DNA of 64,000 nt from assembly GCF_020073815.1 (NCBI RefSeq), contig NZ_JAIQZJ010000012.1:1-64000 (forward strand). The letters run 5' to 3'. The number at the start of each line of letters is the position of its first letter. The first letter of the stretch is position 1. The translations under genes and the position numbers were made by a program. Positions 17,575 through 25,377 of this stretch are shown here, one piece after another. This DNA is from Nocardioides mangrovi (GTDB lineage: Bacteria; Actinomycetota; Actinomycetes; Propionibacteriales; Nocardioidaceae). The notes below the pieces were generated by a model. That model was not told where the DNA came from. It did no database searches and saw only the letters and a program-made list of their open reading frames with translations.

Positions 17575-18282
17575 TCAGGCTCGGAAGACGTCCGGGTCGT
17601 CGGCGAAGGCCGCGATCCCGTCCTTGAGGTGGTCGAAGTGCCGGGTGGACTCGGCCACCAGGGCGTCGGCGTCGCGGGCGATGAAGGCCGCGAGCATCCG
17701 GTCGTGGTCGTCGTGGAAGGTACGGCGCCCGCTCTCGTCCACGCGGGCCATCGGCCGGGCGGGCTCGGTCATGTTCCACGCGCCCTCGTACATGTGCACC
17801 AGCCGCTGCATCCGCGCCGGCCCGATCAGCGCCATGTGGAAGCGCCGGGACGCGGCGTGGTAGGCCCGCTCGTCGCCGGCTGCGATCGCCGCGGCCATCT
17901 CCTCGTGGGTCTCCCGGACCAGCTCGTCGTCCGCGGGAGCCGCGTGCACCACCGCGGCCCGCAGCGCCGCCGACTCGAGCGCCTGGCGGACGTCGTAGAG
18001 CTCGCGGAACTCGACGAACGACAGCTTCGCGACGCTGTAGCCCACGTGCGGCACGTGCTCGACCAGGCCTTCGCCGAGCAGCACCTTCAGCGCCTCGCGG
18101 ACCGGGATCTGGCTGACCCCGAAGAACTGCGCGACCGCCTCGATCGGGATCAGCGTCCCCGGCGGCTCGTCCCCGGAGAGGATCGCGCGCCGCATGTCGT
18201 CGACCACCTGCGGCTGCCCGCCGCTGCCCGCCGTGTTGACCAGGCGGGCGGTGAAGATCGACCGACGGCGCGACGCGGGCAT
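17575..18282 (-). CDS. GntR-family transcriptional regulator (FadR/FCD subfamily)
   Basis: The 235-aa regulator has an N-terminal winged helix (about residues 20-85, with AVAQFFGVSQIPVREALKVL and GLVEHVPHVGYSV) and a C-terminal FCD ligand-binding domain (about 95-220). FCD domains commonly bind small carboxylates through metal-coordinating His/Asp residues, which would suit oxalurate, oxamate or allantoate. It is 6 bp downstream of the fused amidase, so it is probably the last gene of the formamidase-amidase-regulator unit. It competes with the RpiR protein as the factor binding the shared palindromes. Confidence 0.87.
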   Translation of the reverse strand: MPASRRRSIFTARLVNTAGSGGQPQVVDDMRRAILSGDEPPGTLIPIEAVAQFFGVSQIPVREALKVLLGEGLVEHVPHVGYSVAKLSFVEFRELYDVRQALESAALRAAVVHAAPADDELVRETHEEMAAAIAAGDERAYHAASRRFHMALIGPARMQRLVHMYEGAWNMTEPARPMARVDESGRRTFHDDHDRMLAAFIARDADALVAESTRHFDHLKDGIAAFADDPDVFRA

Positions 18283-18288
18283 CTCCGA

Positions 18289-19791
18289 CTACCCCAGGTC
18301 CGCGGCCAGGTCGAGGAGGTCGCGGTCGCGACCCGGCGCGGCCACCAGGCACACGCCGGTCGGCAGCCCCTGCCGCGTGCTGCGGGGGAGCGAGACGGCC
18401 GGCAGCCCGGCGATCCCCGCGAGACAGGTCAGCCCCATGGTCGCGTCGCGCACGGCCTGGAGGCCCTGGCCGAGGAGCGGCGCGACCGAGGACGCGGAGG
18501 GGAGCACCAGCACCCGGTCGCCGAGCAGGTCGAGGATCCGCTCGCGGGCGCCGGCGAGCACCCCGCGGGCGGCGTCGGCGCGGTCGTCGTCGATGAGCGA
18601 GGCGGCCTCGAAGCGCCCCCGGACGTCGGCGCCCAGCGTGTCGAGCCGGCCGGTCAGCCAGCCCCCGCGCTCGCGCCACGCCTCCCACGCCTGCACGGTC
18701 TGGAAGGCCTGCAGCCACAGGGAGAGGTCCGCCAGGTCCCAGGACTCGCGCATCGCGCCGTGGTCGGCCGCGAAGCCGTCGACCACGGCGGCGACGTCGT
18801 CCTCCGCCATCCGGATGAGTCCCGGTACGGCGACGAGGTCGTGCCGCGGGTTGCGCGGTGCCGGCGGGAGCAGCACCTCGCCGACCCGGCGCAGCAGTCC
18901 GGCGTCCCGGGTCAGCCAGCCGACCGCGTCGAAGGACGGCGCGAGCGGCAGCAGGGCGTACGTCGAGGCCGCGCCGTGGGTGGTCCGGATGCCGAAGAGC
19001 CCTTGGTACGCCGCGGGCACGCGGATCGAGCCGCCGGTGTCGGTGCCCAGCCCGATGGTCGCGTGGCCCAGGGAGACCGCGCTCGCGGAGCCGGAGGTCG
19101 AGCCGCCGGAGATCCGGTGCGGCGCCTTCGGGTTCGGCGGGGTGCCGGTGTGGGTGTTGGCGCCGGCCAGGCTGTAGGCGAACTCGTCGGTGCGGGCGAT
19201 GCCGCGCACCGCCGCGCCGGCCTCGAGCAGCAGCTCGACGGCCCGGGCATGGACGGGCTCGACGCGTGCCTCGTCGAGCCAGGCCGGGTTGCCGGCACCG
19301 ATCCGCTGGCCCCGCACGGCGTACAGGTCCTTGACGGCGACCGTCTCGCCGTCGAGGTCGCCGTGGCCGAGGGGCTCGACGAGCGGGTCGCCGACCAGCC
19401 GCCAGACGCGCGTGTCGAGGGCCGGGGCGGCGGTCGCGACGTGGGCCGCGGTGACCTTCCAGCCGTCGCGGGTGCGCGCCCACAGCTGGGTCTGCTGACC
19501 GCGGCCGCCGCGCTCGAGCTCGGTGATCGCGACGACGAGGGCGTGGTCGCGGTCGATGGTCTGCACGTGCGTCTGCACGATCCGGCGCTTCGGCGCCCCG
19601 CCGCGTCCGCCCCGGAAGGCGCTGATCTGGTCGTGCCCGACGAGCAGCCCGTTGGCGTCGCCGCGCAGGGTCGAGGCGCCCGGCGCGAAGAGCCGGTCGA
19701 GGGTCGGCAGGTCGTCGGCCATCAGGGCGCGCTCGTACTCCCAGAACGCGTCGACGAGGCCGTCGGGGACCGGGACCGGCTGCTGGCTCAT
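18289..19791 (-). CDS. Amidase with N-terminal AtzH/HpxZ-like domain (oxalurate/oxamate hydrolase candidate)
   Basis: The 500-aa protein is a two-domain fusion. Residues about 1-125 match the AtzH/HpxZ (DUF3225, SnoaL-like) family: FWEYERALMADDLPTLDRLF, then AFRGGRG and a final QTQLWARTRDGWKVTAAHV-type ending, here split by position. Residues about 130-500 are an amidase-signature domain with an intact triad: K154 in AVKDL, cis-Ser S231 in SGGSTSG, nucleophile S255 in DTGGSIR. In Klebsiella, HpxZ and the HpxY amidase are separate proteins of oxalurate catabolism; here they are one chain and no HpxX/AtzG-like small subunit is seen. With PucG making oxalurate, this is the likely next enzyme; the reaction is inferred. 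Confidence 0.8.
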   Translation of the reverse strand: MSQQPVPVPDGLVDAFWEYERALMADDLPTLDRLFAPGASTLRGDANGLLVGHDQISAFRGGRGGAPKRRIVQTHVQTIDRDHALVVAITELERGGRGQQTQLWARTRDGWKVTAAHVATAAPALDTRVWRLVGDPLVEPLGHGDLDGETVAVKDLYAVRGQRIGAGNPAWLDEARVEPVHARAVELLLEAGAAVRGIARTDEFAYSLAGANTHTGTPPNPKAPHRISGGSTSGSASAVSLGHATIGLGTDTGGSIRVPAAYQGLFGIRTTHGAASTYALLPLAPSFDAVGWLTRDAGLLRRVGEVLLPPAPRNPRHDLVAVPGLIRMAEDDVAAVVDGFAADHGAMRESWDLADLSLWLQAFQTVQAWEAWRERGGWLTGRLDTLGADVRGRFEAASLIDDDRADAARGVLAGARERILDLLGDRVLVLPSASSVAPLLGQGLQAVRDATMGLTCLAGIAGLPAVSLPRSTRQGLPTGVCLVAAPGRDRDLLDLAADLG

Positions 19792-20870
19792 GCAGGGAAG
19801 TCTGACGTGCGGATGCGGGCGTGCACGCCCTTGACCACGTCGACGACCTGCGAGATGTCGAAGTCGGTCGCCGCCGAGAGGTAGGCGTAGGCCAGCCGCG
19901 GGTCCATCCCGTAGCGGGCGCCGAGCAGCGCGATCGCGGCGCGCACGCAGTTCTGGACCGCGACGTCGAGGTCCTCGTCCATCCCGGTCGGGACCAGGAA
20001 GTCGGTGGTCTCGGCCAGCGGCCCGGCCAGCTCGCCGAAGCGGCGTACGGCGTCCTCGTGCGGCACCACGTCGAGCCGGACGGTCGCGCGCAGGGACGCC
20101 TCCATCGCGGTCAGCGACACCTCGCCGTCGCCCTGCGCGAAGTGCGGGTCGCCGACGTAGGCGAGCGCGCCCTCGACCTGCACCGGGAGGTAGAGCGTGG
20201 CGCCGACGGTGAGGAGGTTGATGTCGATGTTGCCGCCGTGGGGCCCGGGCGGCACCGAGTGCGGGCGCTGGTCCCCGGCGACGGCGACGCCCATGATCCC
20301 GAGGAAGGGCGCGAGCGGGAACTCCACCACCCGCTCACCGCCCTCGACCAGCGGCAGCTGCCCGTGGGTGCCGGCCGCGTCGACGCTCGCGAAGGCGCTG
20401 AAGACGTCGCCCGCGAGCGGGTACTCGCCCGGCAGCGCGCCCTTGCCGTGGCGGTTCGAGATGACGCCGTACGGCACCCGGGGAAGCGTCTCGACCACCG
20501 TCATCGCCAGCAGGTCGCCGGGCCGCGCGCCCTCGACGCGCACCGGCCGGCTGACCACGTGCGGCCCATCGACGCCGAAGGTGTGCGGGTCGTCGCTGGC
20601 CGCGAGGGCGACGGCGTCGTCGAGCACCCCCGGAACGTCGTACGCGCCGAAGAACGCCTTCGGGTCCCGACCCTGGTCCTCGAGGATCCCCTCGTGGCTG
20701 ATCGTGTCGAAGGTGACCTCGGTCCCCGGCGCGACGGAGAGCACCGGAGCATCGGTGGCGCAGGGCAGCCGACCCCAGAGCACGTGGTCCGGCGTCGAGG
20801 GCAGGTACGCCGCGCCGCGCACGGGCCCCGCACCGGGCTGGAGCACGTGCTCACGCGCGACGGTCGTCAT
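19788..20870 (-). CDS. Acetamidase/formamidase family protein
   Basis: The 360-aa protein belongs to the FmdA_AmdA family of metal-dependent amidohydrolases, which release ammonia from formamide, acetamide or other short amides. Recognisable stretches include PGTEVTFDTISHEG, the GAYDVPGV and PHGGNIDINLL loops, YVGDPHFAQGDGEV and the C-terminal DFDISQVVD. Its stop overlaps the fused amidase ATG by 4 bp, so the two are coupled. In this context oxamate or formamide is a reasonable substrate guess. The ATG sits 8 nt after a TAGCGT hexamer with no Shine-Dalgarno, suggesting a leaderless transcript. Confidence 0.83.
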   Translation of the reverse strand: MTTVAREHVLQPGAGPVRGAAYLPSTPDHVLWGRLPCATDAPVLSVAPGTEVTFDTISHEGILEDQGRDPKAFFGAYDVPGVLDDAVALAASDDPHTFGVDGPHVVSRPVRVEGARPGDLLAMTVVETLPRVPYGVISNRHGKGALPGEYPLAGDVFSAFASVDAAGTHGQLPLVEGGERVVEFPLAPFLGIMGVAVAGDQRPHSVPPGPHGGNIDINLLTVGATLYLPVQVEGALAYVGDPHFAQGDGEVSLTAMEASLRATVRLDVVPHEDAVRRFGELAGPLAETTDFLVPTGMDEDLDVAVQNCVRAAIALLGARYGMDPRLAYAYLSAATDFDISQVVDVVKGVHARIRTSDFPA

Positions 20871-20878
20871 GCCGCCGC

Positions 20879-20899
20879 ACGCTAGGCAACGGTTGTTTC
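20879..20899 (-). promoter_or_regulatory. Promoter and operator of the formamidase-amidase-GntR unit
   Basis: The minus strand reads GAAAC-AACC-GTTGC (20899-20886), one spacer base, then TAGCGT (20884-20879), and the gene's ATG follows 8 nt later. It is nearly identical to the permease promoter at 17490-17510. The short distance to the ATG implies transcription starts at or next to the start codon. Confidence 0.55.
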
Positions 20900-20924
20900 G
20901 GGGATGTGTACGCCGCGGGGGCGG

Positions 20925-21620
20925 TCAGGCGGTCAGGTTGGTCGACGCGCTCACGCCGTCCGGCTCCGCGTGCTCGACCACGTCGAGCTCGACCCGGCCG
21001 CTGGCGAAGGACACCCGGGACGCCCGGACCGCCGCGGCGACCGCGTCGAGGCCGGCGAGCGCGCGGGTCTCGTCCTCGTGCCGGGTCATCAGCGAGGCCC
21101 GCAGCGCGGCGAGGCTCTCGGCGCGCAGGAGGTGCACGTCGACGGCGGCCAGGTCGGGGTGCGGCGGCAGCTCCGCGAGCGCGGCCCGCAGGTAGGGCAG
21201 GTCGGTGGTGTCGGCGACGGAGGTGGCCTCCGGCTCGCCCGGGATCTCGCCGTCCAGCGCGGCGAGGGCCTGCGCGCGGTCCCCGAACCGGTCGAGGACG
21301 GTGTGCAGCCGGTCCCGGGCGGCCGTCGTGCGTGCGGTCACGGACGGCAGGTCGTGGGCCTCCCAGTCGACGGAGCGGAGCTCCTCGAACATGCCCGCGC
21401 GGATCCGTGCTGTGACGTAGCGGTCGTACGGCGCGTCGTGCACGGGGTCGAAGTCGGCGTCGGCGTCGACGAGCGCGGTCAGCGCCGCGGCGTACAGGTC
21501 GTCCTCGACCAGCTGGGCCGGCGTACGCCGGAGCACCTCGCGCACCAGGCTGCCCGCGAGCGGGAGGTGGTGTGCCGCGCGCTCGTCGGGCTCGCGGTCA
21601 TCTGCGCCCTGGGTCGTCAT
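20925..21620 (-). CDS. Degenerate FliA/WhiG-like sigma region 2 protein
   Basis: The 231-aa protein has an N-terminal part resembling sigma-70 region 2 of the FliA/SigD/WhiG group: LAGSLVREVLRRTPAQLVEDDLY, then YDRYVTARIRAGMFEELRSVDW, where true sigmas read roughly YAVPRIRGAILDELRSLDW. The remaining 140 residues show no clear region 3 or 4 helix-turn-helix. It may be an anti-sigma-like decoy, an activator or a decayed sigma factor. The ATG 21620 was chosen because homology begins soon after it. It ends 55 bp from the formamidase start, and a lipoprotein gene diverges upstream. Confidence 0.6.
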   Translation of the reverse strand: MTTQGADDREPDERAAHHLPLAGSLVREVLRRTPAQLVEDDLYAAALTALVDADADFDPVHDAPYDRYVTARIRAGMFEELRSVDWEAHDLPSVTARTTAARDRLHTVLDRFGDRAQALAALDGEIPGEPEATSVADTTDLPYLRAALAELPPHPDLAAVDVHLLRAESLAALRASLMTRHEDETRALAGLDAVAAAVRASRVSFASGRVELDVVEHAEPDGVSASTNLTA

Positions 21621-21844
21621 CGGATCGCCCGGCTTTCTTGGGGAGTGCTGCTGGTGCAGCGGGTCGCCGCCACACCTGTCTCCTCGGTCGCCGCGCGCCG
21701 AACCTGCGGAAAAGCCGGTCCGTCCCGACCACCTATCTAGACCGGTGCGCGCTCGGGGCGAGGGCTCGTACCCCGTCCTCATGGTCCGAGCACCAGCGAG
21801 CCCCCTGGTCCAGACGGGTTGGCCGACATGCTTCACTCGGGCGC

Positions 21845-22342
21845 ATGCGTTCGAGCCGACTCGCCCTGACCGTGACCGCCCTCGCCCTGCTGACCTCCGT
21901 GACGGCCTGCAGCGGCGGCTCGGACGACAAGGACGACTCGTCGACGCCCGCCGCCTCGAGCTCGGCCGGCGGCGACGAGGGCACCTTCACGAAGCAGTGC
22001 AGCGTGGAGGTCGAGGTGACCGGCGCCGCCGAGGCCTCGTGGAGCGGCAAGGCCACGGTCTCCAACGCCTCCGGCGTCACCGCTTACCAGTCGGCCGACG
22101 GCAAGGACCAGCTCATCGTCTACGCCGGCAACGACGACATCCAGACCAACGCCAACCTGACGGTCGGTGGGGCCACCTTCACCACGACCGACCCCGAGGT
22201 GGGCCTCGAGGTCGCGAAGGACGGCAGCGGAGCGACCGTGGACGCCCCGACGTCCGGCGTCTCCGGCGACGGCCCCCAGGTCACGGCGACCTTCACCTGC
22301 GGCAAGGCGGGCAAGGGCGGCAAGGGGACGTCGAAGGGCTGA
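21845..22342 (+). CDS. Putative secreted lipoprotein
   Basis: The 165-aa precursor has a short basic N terminus, a hydrophobic stretch and a lipobox ending SVTACSGG, so it is predicted to be a lipoprotein of the outer face of the membrane. The mature part begins with a Asp/Ser-rich linker and resembles small actinobacterial lipoproteins of unknown function (LppX/LpqH-like in size). The tail is Gly/Lys-rich (KAGKGGKGTSKG). It converges on the DUF202 gene with a 6-bp gap. No function can be given. Confidence 0.7.
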   Translation: MRSSRLALTVTALALLTSVTACSGGSDDKDDSSTPAASSSAGGDEGTFTKQCSVEVEVTGAAEASWSGKATVSNASGVTAYQSADGKDQLIVYAGNDDIQTNANLTVGGATFTTTDPEVGLEVAKDGSGATVDAPTSGVSGDGPQVTATFTCGKAGKGGKGTSKG

Positions 22343-22348
22343 CGGTCC

Positions 22349-22702
22349 TCAGAGGAAGGCCAGGACGAGCAGCGCGGCACCGACCACGATCGCGAGCGTG
22401 ACCAGGTAGCCGAGGTTGAAGCCCGGCAGCGGCTGCGCGGTCCGCATCGCCCGCTCGATGCGCGCCCAGCGCACCATGGCGAAGAGGGTGACCGCGGCGC
22501 CGAGCAGGACGAGCAGCACGGCGAGGGTGGTCCGCACCCAGCCGGTGTCCGGCAGCCCGAGCGCGTGCAGCGCCACGCCGCCGGCCAGCATCGCCAGCGC
22601 CGTCCGCACCCAGGCCAGGAATGTGCGCTCGTTCGCCAGCGTGTAGCGCGGGTCCGGCTCCTCGCCCTCGTCGTAGACCCACCGCGGGTGCCGGTCCGTC
22701 AT
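22349..22702 (-). CDS. DUF202 (YidH-like) membrane protein
   Basis: The 117-aa protein has the DUF202 signature DPRYTLANERTFLAWVRTALAML followed (split here by position) by three hydrophobic helices and an RWARIERAMR loop. DUF202 proteins are small three-helix membrane proteins of unknown role. ATG 22702 was chosen over an in-frame ATG nine bases upstream because it lies 7 nt after a TAGAGT box, part of a bidirectional promoter with the thioesterase gene. Confidence 0.82.
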   Translation of the reverse strand: MTDRHPRWVYDEGEEPDPRYTLANERTFLAWVRTALAMLAGGVALHALGLPDTGWVRTTLAVLLVLLGAAVTLFAMVRWARIERAMRTAQPLPGFNLGYLVTLAIVVGAALLVLAFL

Positions 22703-22709
22703 GGCCCTC

Positions 22710-22719
22710 ACTCTAGGGT
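22710..22719. promoter_or_regulatory. Bidirectional -10 element between DUF202 and thioesterase genes
   Basis: The decamer ACTCTAGGGT contains two -10 boxes sharing one TA: TAGGGT on the plus strand, 6 nt before the GTG at 22726, and TAGAGT on the minus strand, 7 nt before the ATG at 22702. Only 23 bp separate the two start codons and neither gene has a Shine-Dalgarno, so both transcripts are probably leaderless. Confidence 0.55.
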
Positions 22720-22725
22720 CAGTGC

Positions 22726-23535
22726 GTGCCCCACGAGTTCGACGCCCAGACCGCAGTCCGGCCCGAGGGCGACGGACGGTACGCCGCCGAGCTCGCGGAA
22801 GGCTGGGTCGTGGGTGGCGGCGTCAACGGCGGCTACCTGCTCGCGGTGATCGGCACCGCCCTGCGCGCGACGTTCCCGGCGAAGCCCGACCCGGTCGCGG
22901 TCTCGGCCTACTACCTCTCTGCGGCGCGACCCGGCCCGGCCACGGTCGCCGTCGACGTCCGCCGCGAGGGCGGCCGCGTCGCCACGGCGTCGGTCGAGCT
23001 GGTGCAGGAGGGCGAGACGCGGATCGCCGCGCTCGCGACGTACGGCGACCTGGCCCGCTTCGGCGACGACGTACGCACCACCGCGACCGAGCCCGTGCTC
23101 CCGCCGCCGGACGAGTGCGTCGCCAACACGCTCGCGCCGCAGGAGATCCTCGACCTGGCCCCGATGATGGGTCGCTTCGACATGCGCTTCCACCCCGACC
23201 ACGTCGGCTGGGCGGTCGGGCAGCCGAGCGGCCGCGGTGAGCTCGCCGCGTGGTTCCGCCTCGTCGACGGGCGTGAGCCCGACCCGGTGTCGCTGCTGAT
23301 GGTGCTCGACGCGCTGCCGCCGGTGACCTTCGACCTCGGGATGATGGGCTGGGCGCCGACGCTCGAGCTCACCGCGCACGTGCGCGCTCGGCCGGCGCCG
23401 GGGTGGCTCAAGGTGCGCCACCGGACCCGCAACATGGCGGGCGGCATGTTCGAGGAGGACTGCGAGGTGTGGGACTCGGCCGGCCGGCTCGTGGCGCAGA
23501 GCCGGCAGCTCGCGATGCAGCCCCGGACCAGCTGA
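22726..23535 (+). CDS. Acyl-CoA thioesterase-like double-hotdog protein
   Basis: The 269-aa protein resembles TesB-like/4HBT_3 thioesterases of actinobacteria. The N-terminal hotdog contains GWVVGGGVNGGYLLAVIGTAL on the central helix, and the C-terminal hotdog ends VWDSAGRLVAQSRQLAM, typical of the family. It probably hydrolyses acyl-CoA, chain length unknown. The start is a GTG fixed by the upstream -10 spacing. It converges on the frameshifted HTH gene with only 2 bp between stops. Confidence 0.8.
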   Translation: MPHEFDAQTAVRPEGDGRYAAELAEGWVVGGGVNGGYLLAVIGTALRATFPAKPDPVAVSAYYLSAARPGPATVAVDVRREGGRVATASVELVQEGETRIAALATYGDLARFGDDVRTTATEPVLPPPDECVANTLAPQEILDLAPMMGRFDMRFHPDHVGWAVGQPSGRGELAAWFRLVDGREPDPVSLLMVLDALPPVTFDLGMMGWAPTLELTAHVRARPAPGWLKVRHRTRNMAGGMFEEDCEVWDSAGRLVAQSRQLAMQPRTS

Positions 23536-23537
23536 GA

Positions 23538-25146
23538 TCAGAGCACGTCGGCGTCGCGGATCGCGCCACCCCGCGTGAGCCACCACTGGGCGCCGCGCTG
23601 GGTGTCGACGTCCTCGGAGCTGGTGAGCGTGCCGAGCTCGGGTGAGCCGGCCATGCCGAGGGCGAAGAGGGTGGCGTGCCGCTCCAGCGACCGGGCGCTG
23701 TCGAGCCGCGCGACGATCTCGCCGCCCTGGGCGACGTCGAGCTCGCCGCCGAGGCCGGCGGTCACCAGGGCCCGCGACCGGATCGACGGGCGGGGCTCGG
23801 TGATCGCCTGCCGGACCACCTCGTCGCGGTGCGGTGCGGTGTCGAGCCGCATCAGCACCGTCCAGGCCCGGGCCGCGAGCAGGTCGTTGTCGTCCTCGGC
23901 CACCGACAGCAGGCGGCGTGCCGTCGCCGGGGCGTACGGCGAGGCCGCGATCAGCAGCGCCGCGTGGTGCCGGCGCGGCTTGTGGGCGTGCAGCAGCGCC
24001 TCACGCAGCAGCCGGCGCAGCATCAGGTCGGGTTCCTGCGCCTGGTGCGTCGGGGTGTCCGCCTGGATCGAGGGGGCGAGGTCGGCGACGACGGACGCGG
24101 CGCGGGTGGCGCTCACCAGCTCGCTGCCGGTGCGGGCCTGCTCGACCAGCGCGTGGGCGCGGCGGGTGCGCAGCGCGCCGGAGACCTGGGCCCACGAGCG
24201 CTCCGGCAGCTGCACGGCCAGGTCGAAGGAGTCGAGGCGGCCGTCGAGCGACTCGCCGCGGCGCAGCGCGCCGACGACGTGGGTCTCCAGCCGCGGCAGC
24301 GCGGCCTCGTCGAAGTGGCCGCGGGCGAGCTTGGTCGCGGCCACCGACGACGCGGCCCGGCGGAGGTACTTGTTCTCGCTGTCGGCCGACAGCATCCGCA
24401 GCGTGAGCGCGGCGGCGGCGGGGTCCGGCACCTCGGAGAGGAGGTTGAGCACCGGCGCCACGACCTGGGTGTCCGGGTTGGTGACGAAGTGGCCGATCGC
24501 CAGGATCAGGTGCCGGCGCGCGTTTGGGGTGGCGGATGAACGCCGCGGCGGCCTCGTAGCGGCGGACGTAGCCCGGTCCGACGGCGGCGCTGAGCTCGCC
24601 GACGAGCTGCTGGCACAGCCGGGTCCAGTCCGCCTCGCGCAGGAAGATCCGGTCGAAGCGGCTGAAGTGGTCGGCGAGCGCGAGCCAGTCGGCGCCGGTG
24701 GCCTTGCCCGCGTCGGTCAGGTCGAGCACCAGGTCGAGCTGGTTGTCGGTCAGCTCGGTCTCCCGCACGGTGTTCTCGCGCGGGGTCGGACCCGTCCCGA
24801 AGGCGCGGCGCAGGCCGCTGGCGACCGCGACGAGGGTGCCCTCCGGCAGGCCGAGCACGGTCTCGTACGTCGCGGTGACCCGGTGGGGGAGCGGCTGGAG
24901 CCCGGACTCCCAGCGGGAGACCCGCGAGGCGTCCACGGGGATGCCCCGGTCCTTGAGCGCGCCGATGAAGCCGTCGCGCCGGGCGAGCGTGGGGTCCGGC
25001 CCGAGCACGCGGGAGACGGTGATCAGCCAGGCGATCCGCTGGTCGCAGCCGACCACCCCGGACGGGAGCGGGTGCGGGTCCTCGGGCAGGCGCTGCGGAC
25101 GGCCCCGACGGCGCGCGCCGTCGGGCGTCGTACGTGCGACGGTCAT
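23538..25146 (-). pseudogene. XRE-like HTH regulator with a single-base frameshift
   Basis: Two minus-strand frames form one gene. From ATG 25146 the first frame encodes an HTH domain (RVSRWESGLQPLPHRVTATYE at about residues 70-90, divided here) and a helical region down to AAAFIRHP; it then shifts at a run of three T (24523-24525). Removing one base restores HPNARRHLILAIGHFVTNPD, and the other frame continues as an ARM-like helical domain to the stop at 23538. The intact product would be about 535 residues. The lesion may be a real mutation or a sequence error; the conserved coding bias on both sides suggests it is recent. Confidence 0.75.
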
Positions 25147-25290
25147 CTATCCCCCGATATCGCCGGCAGTCCTGTAGGTCCTCCCGAGCTCCCGACACCC
25201 ATTTATTGCAGGTTTGACAGTCGAGTGCAACAACCGGACGGTGACCCAGGTCGCGTCCCTAGGCTGCCGGTCGGCACTCAGGGTTCTCTC

Positions 25291-25352
25291 ATGTGCTGCA
25301 TACACACGAGGCTCTCGGGCCTCATGTAAGGAGCAGGGATCTCCTTTCCCTG
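25291..25352 (+). promoter_or_regulatory. Leader of the surface protein: short upstream ORF and competing hairpins
   Basis: A 12-codon open frame (25291-25329, MCCIHTRLSGLM) ends exactly where two mutually exclusive stems begin: AAGGAG (25328-25333) pairs with CTCCTT (25341-25346), and CAGGGA (25334-25339) pairs with TCCCTG (25347-25352). The true ribosome-binding site GGAAGGAA follows at about 25364. A CAGGGT hexamer lies 6 nt before the small ATG; a TTGACA at 25214-25219 could be the -35 of an earlier promoter. A translational or mRNA-stability switch is possible but unproven. Confidence 0.4.
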
Positions 25353-25377
25353 TTCACTCACTCCGGAAGGAATCAGC

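Noticed and set aside
24520..24526. Programmed -1 frameshift at a CCCAAAC heptamer in the HTH gene
   Set aside because: The heptamer is not in the required X-XXY-YYZ phase, and the repair needs loss of one base (+1), not -1.
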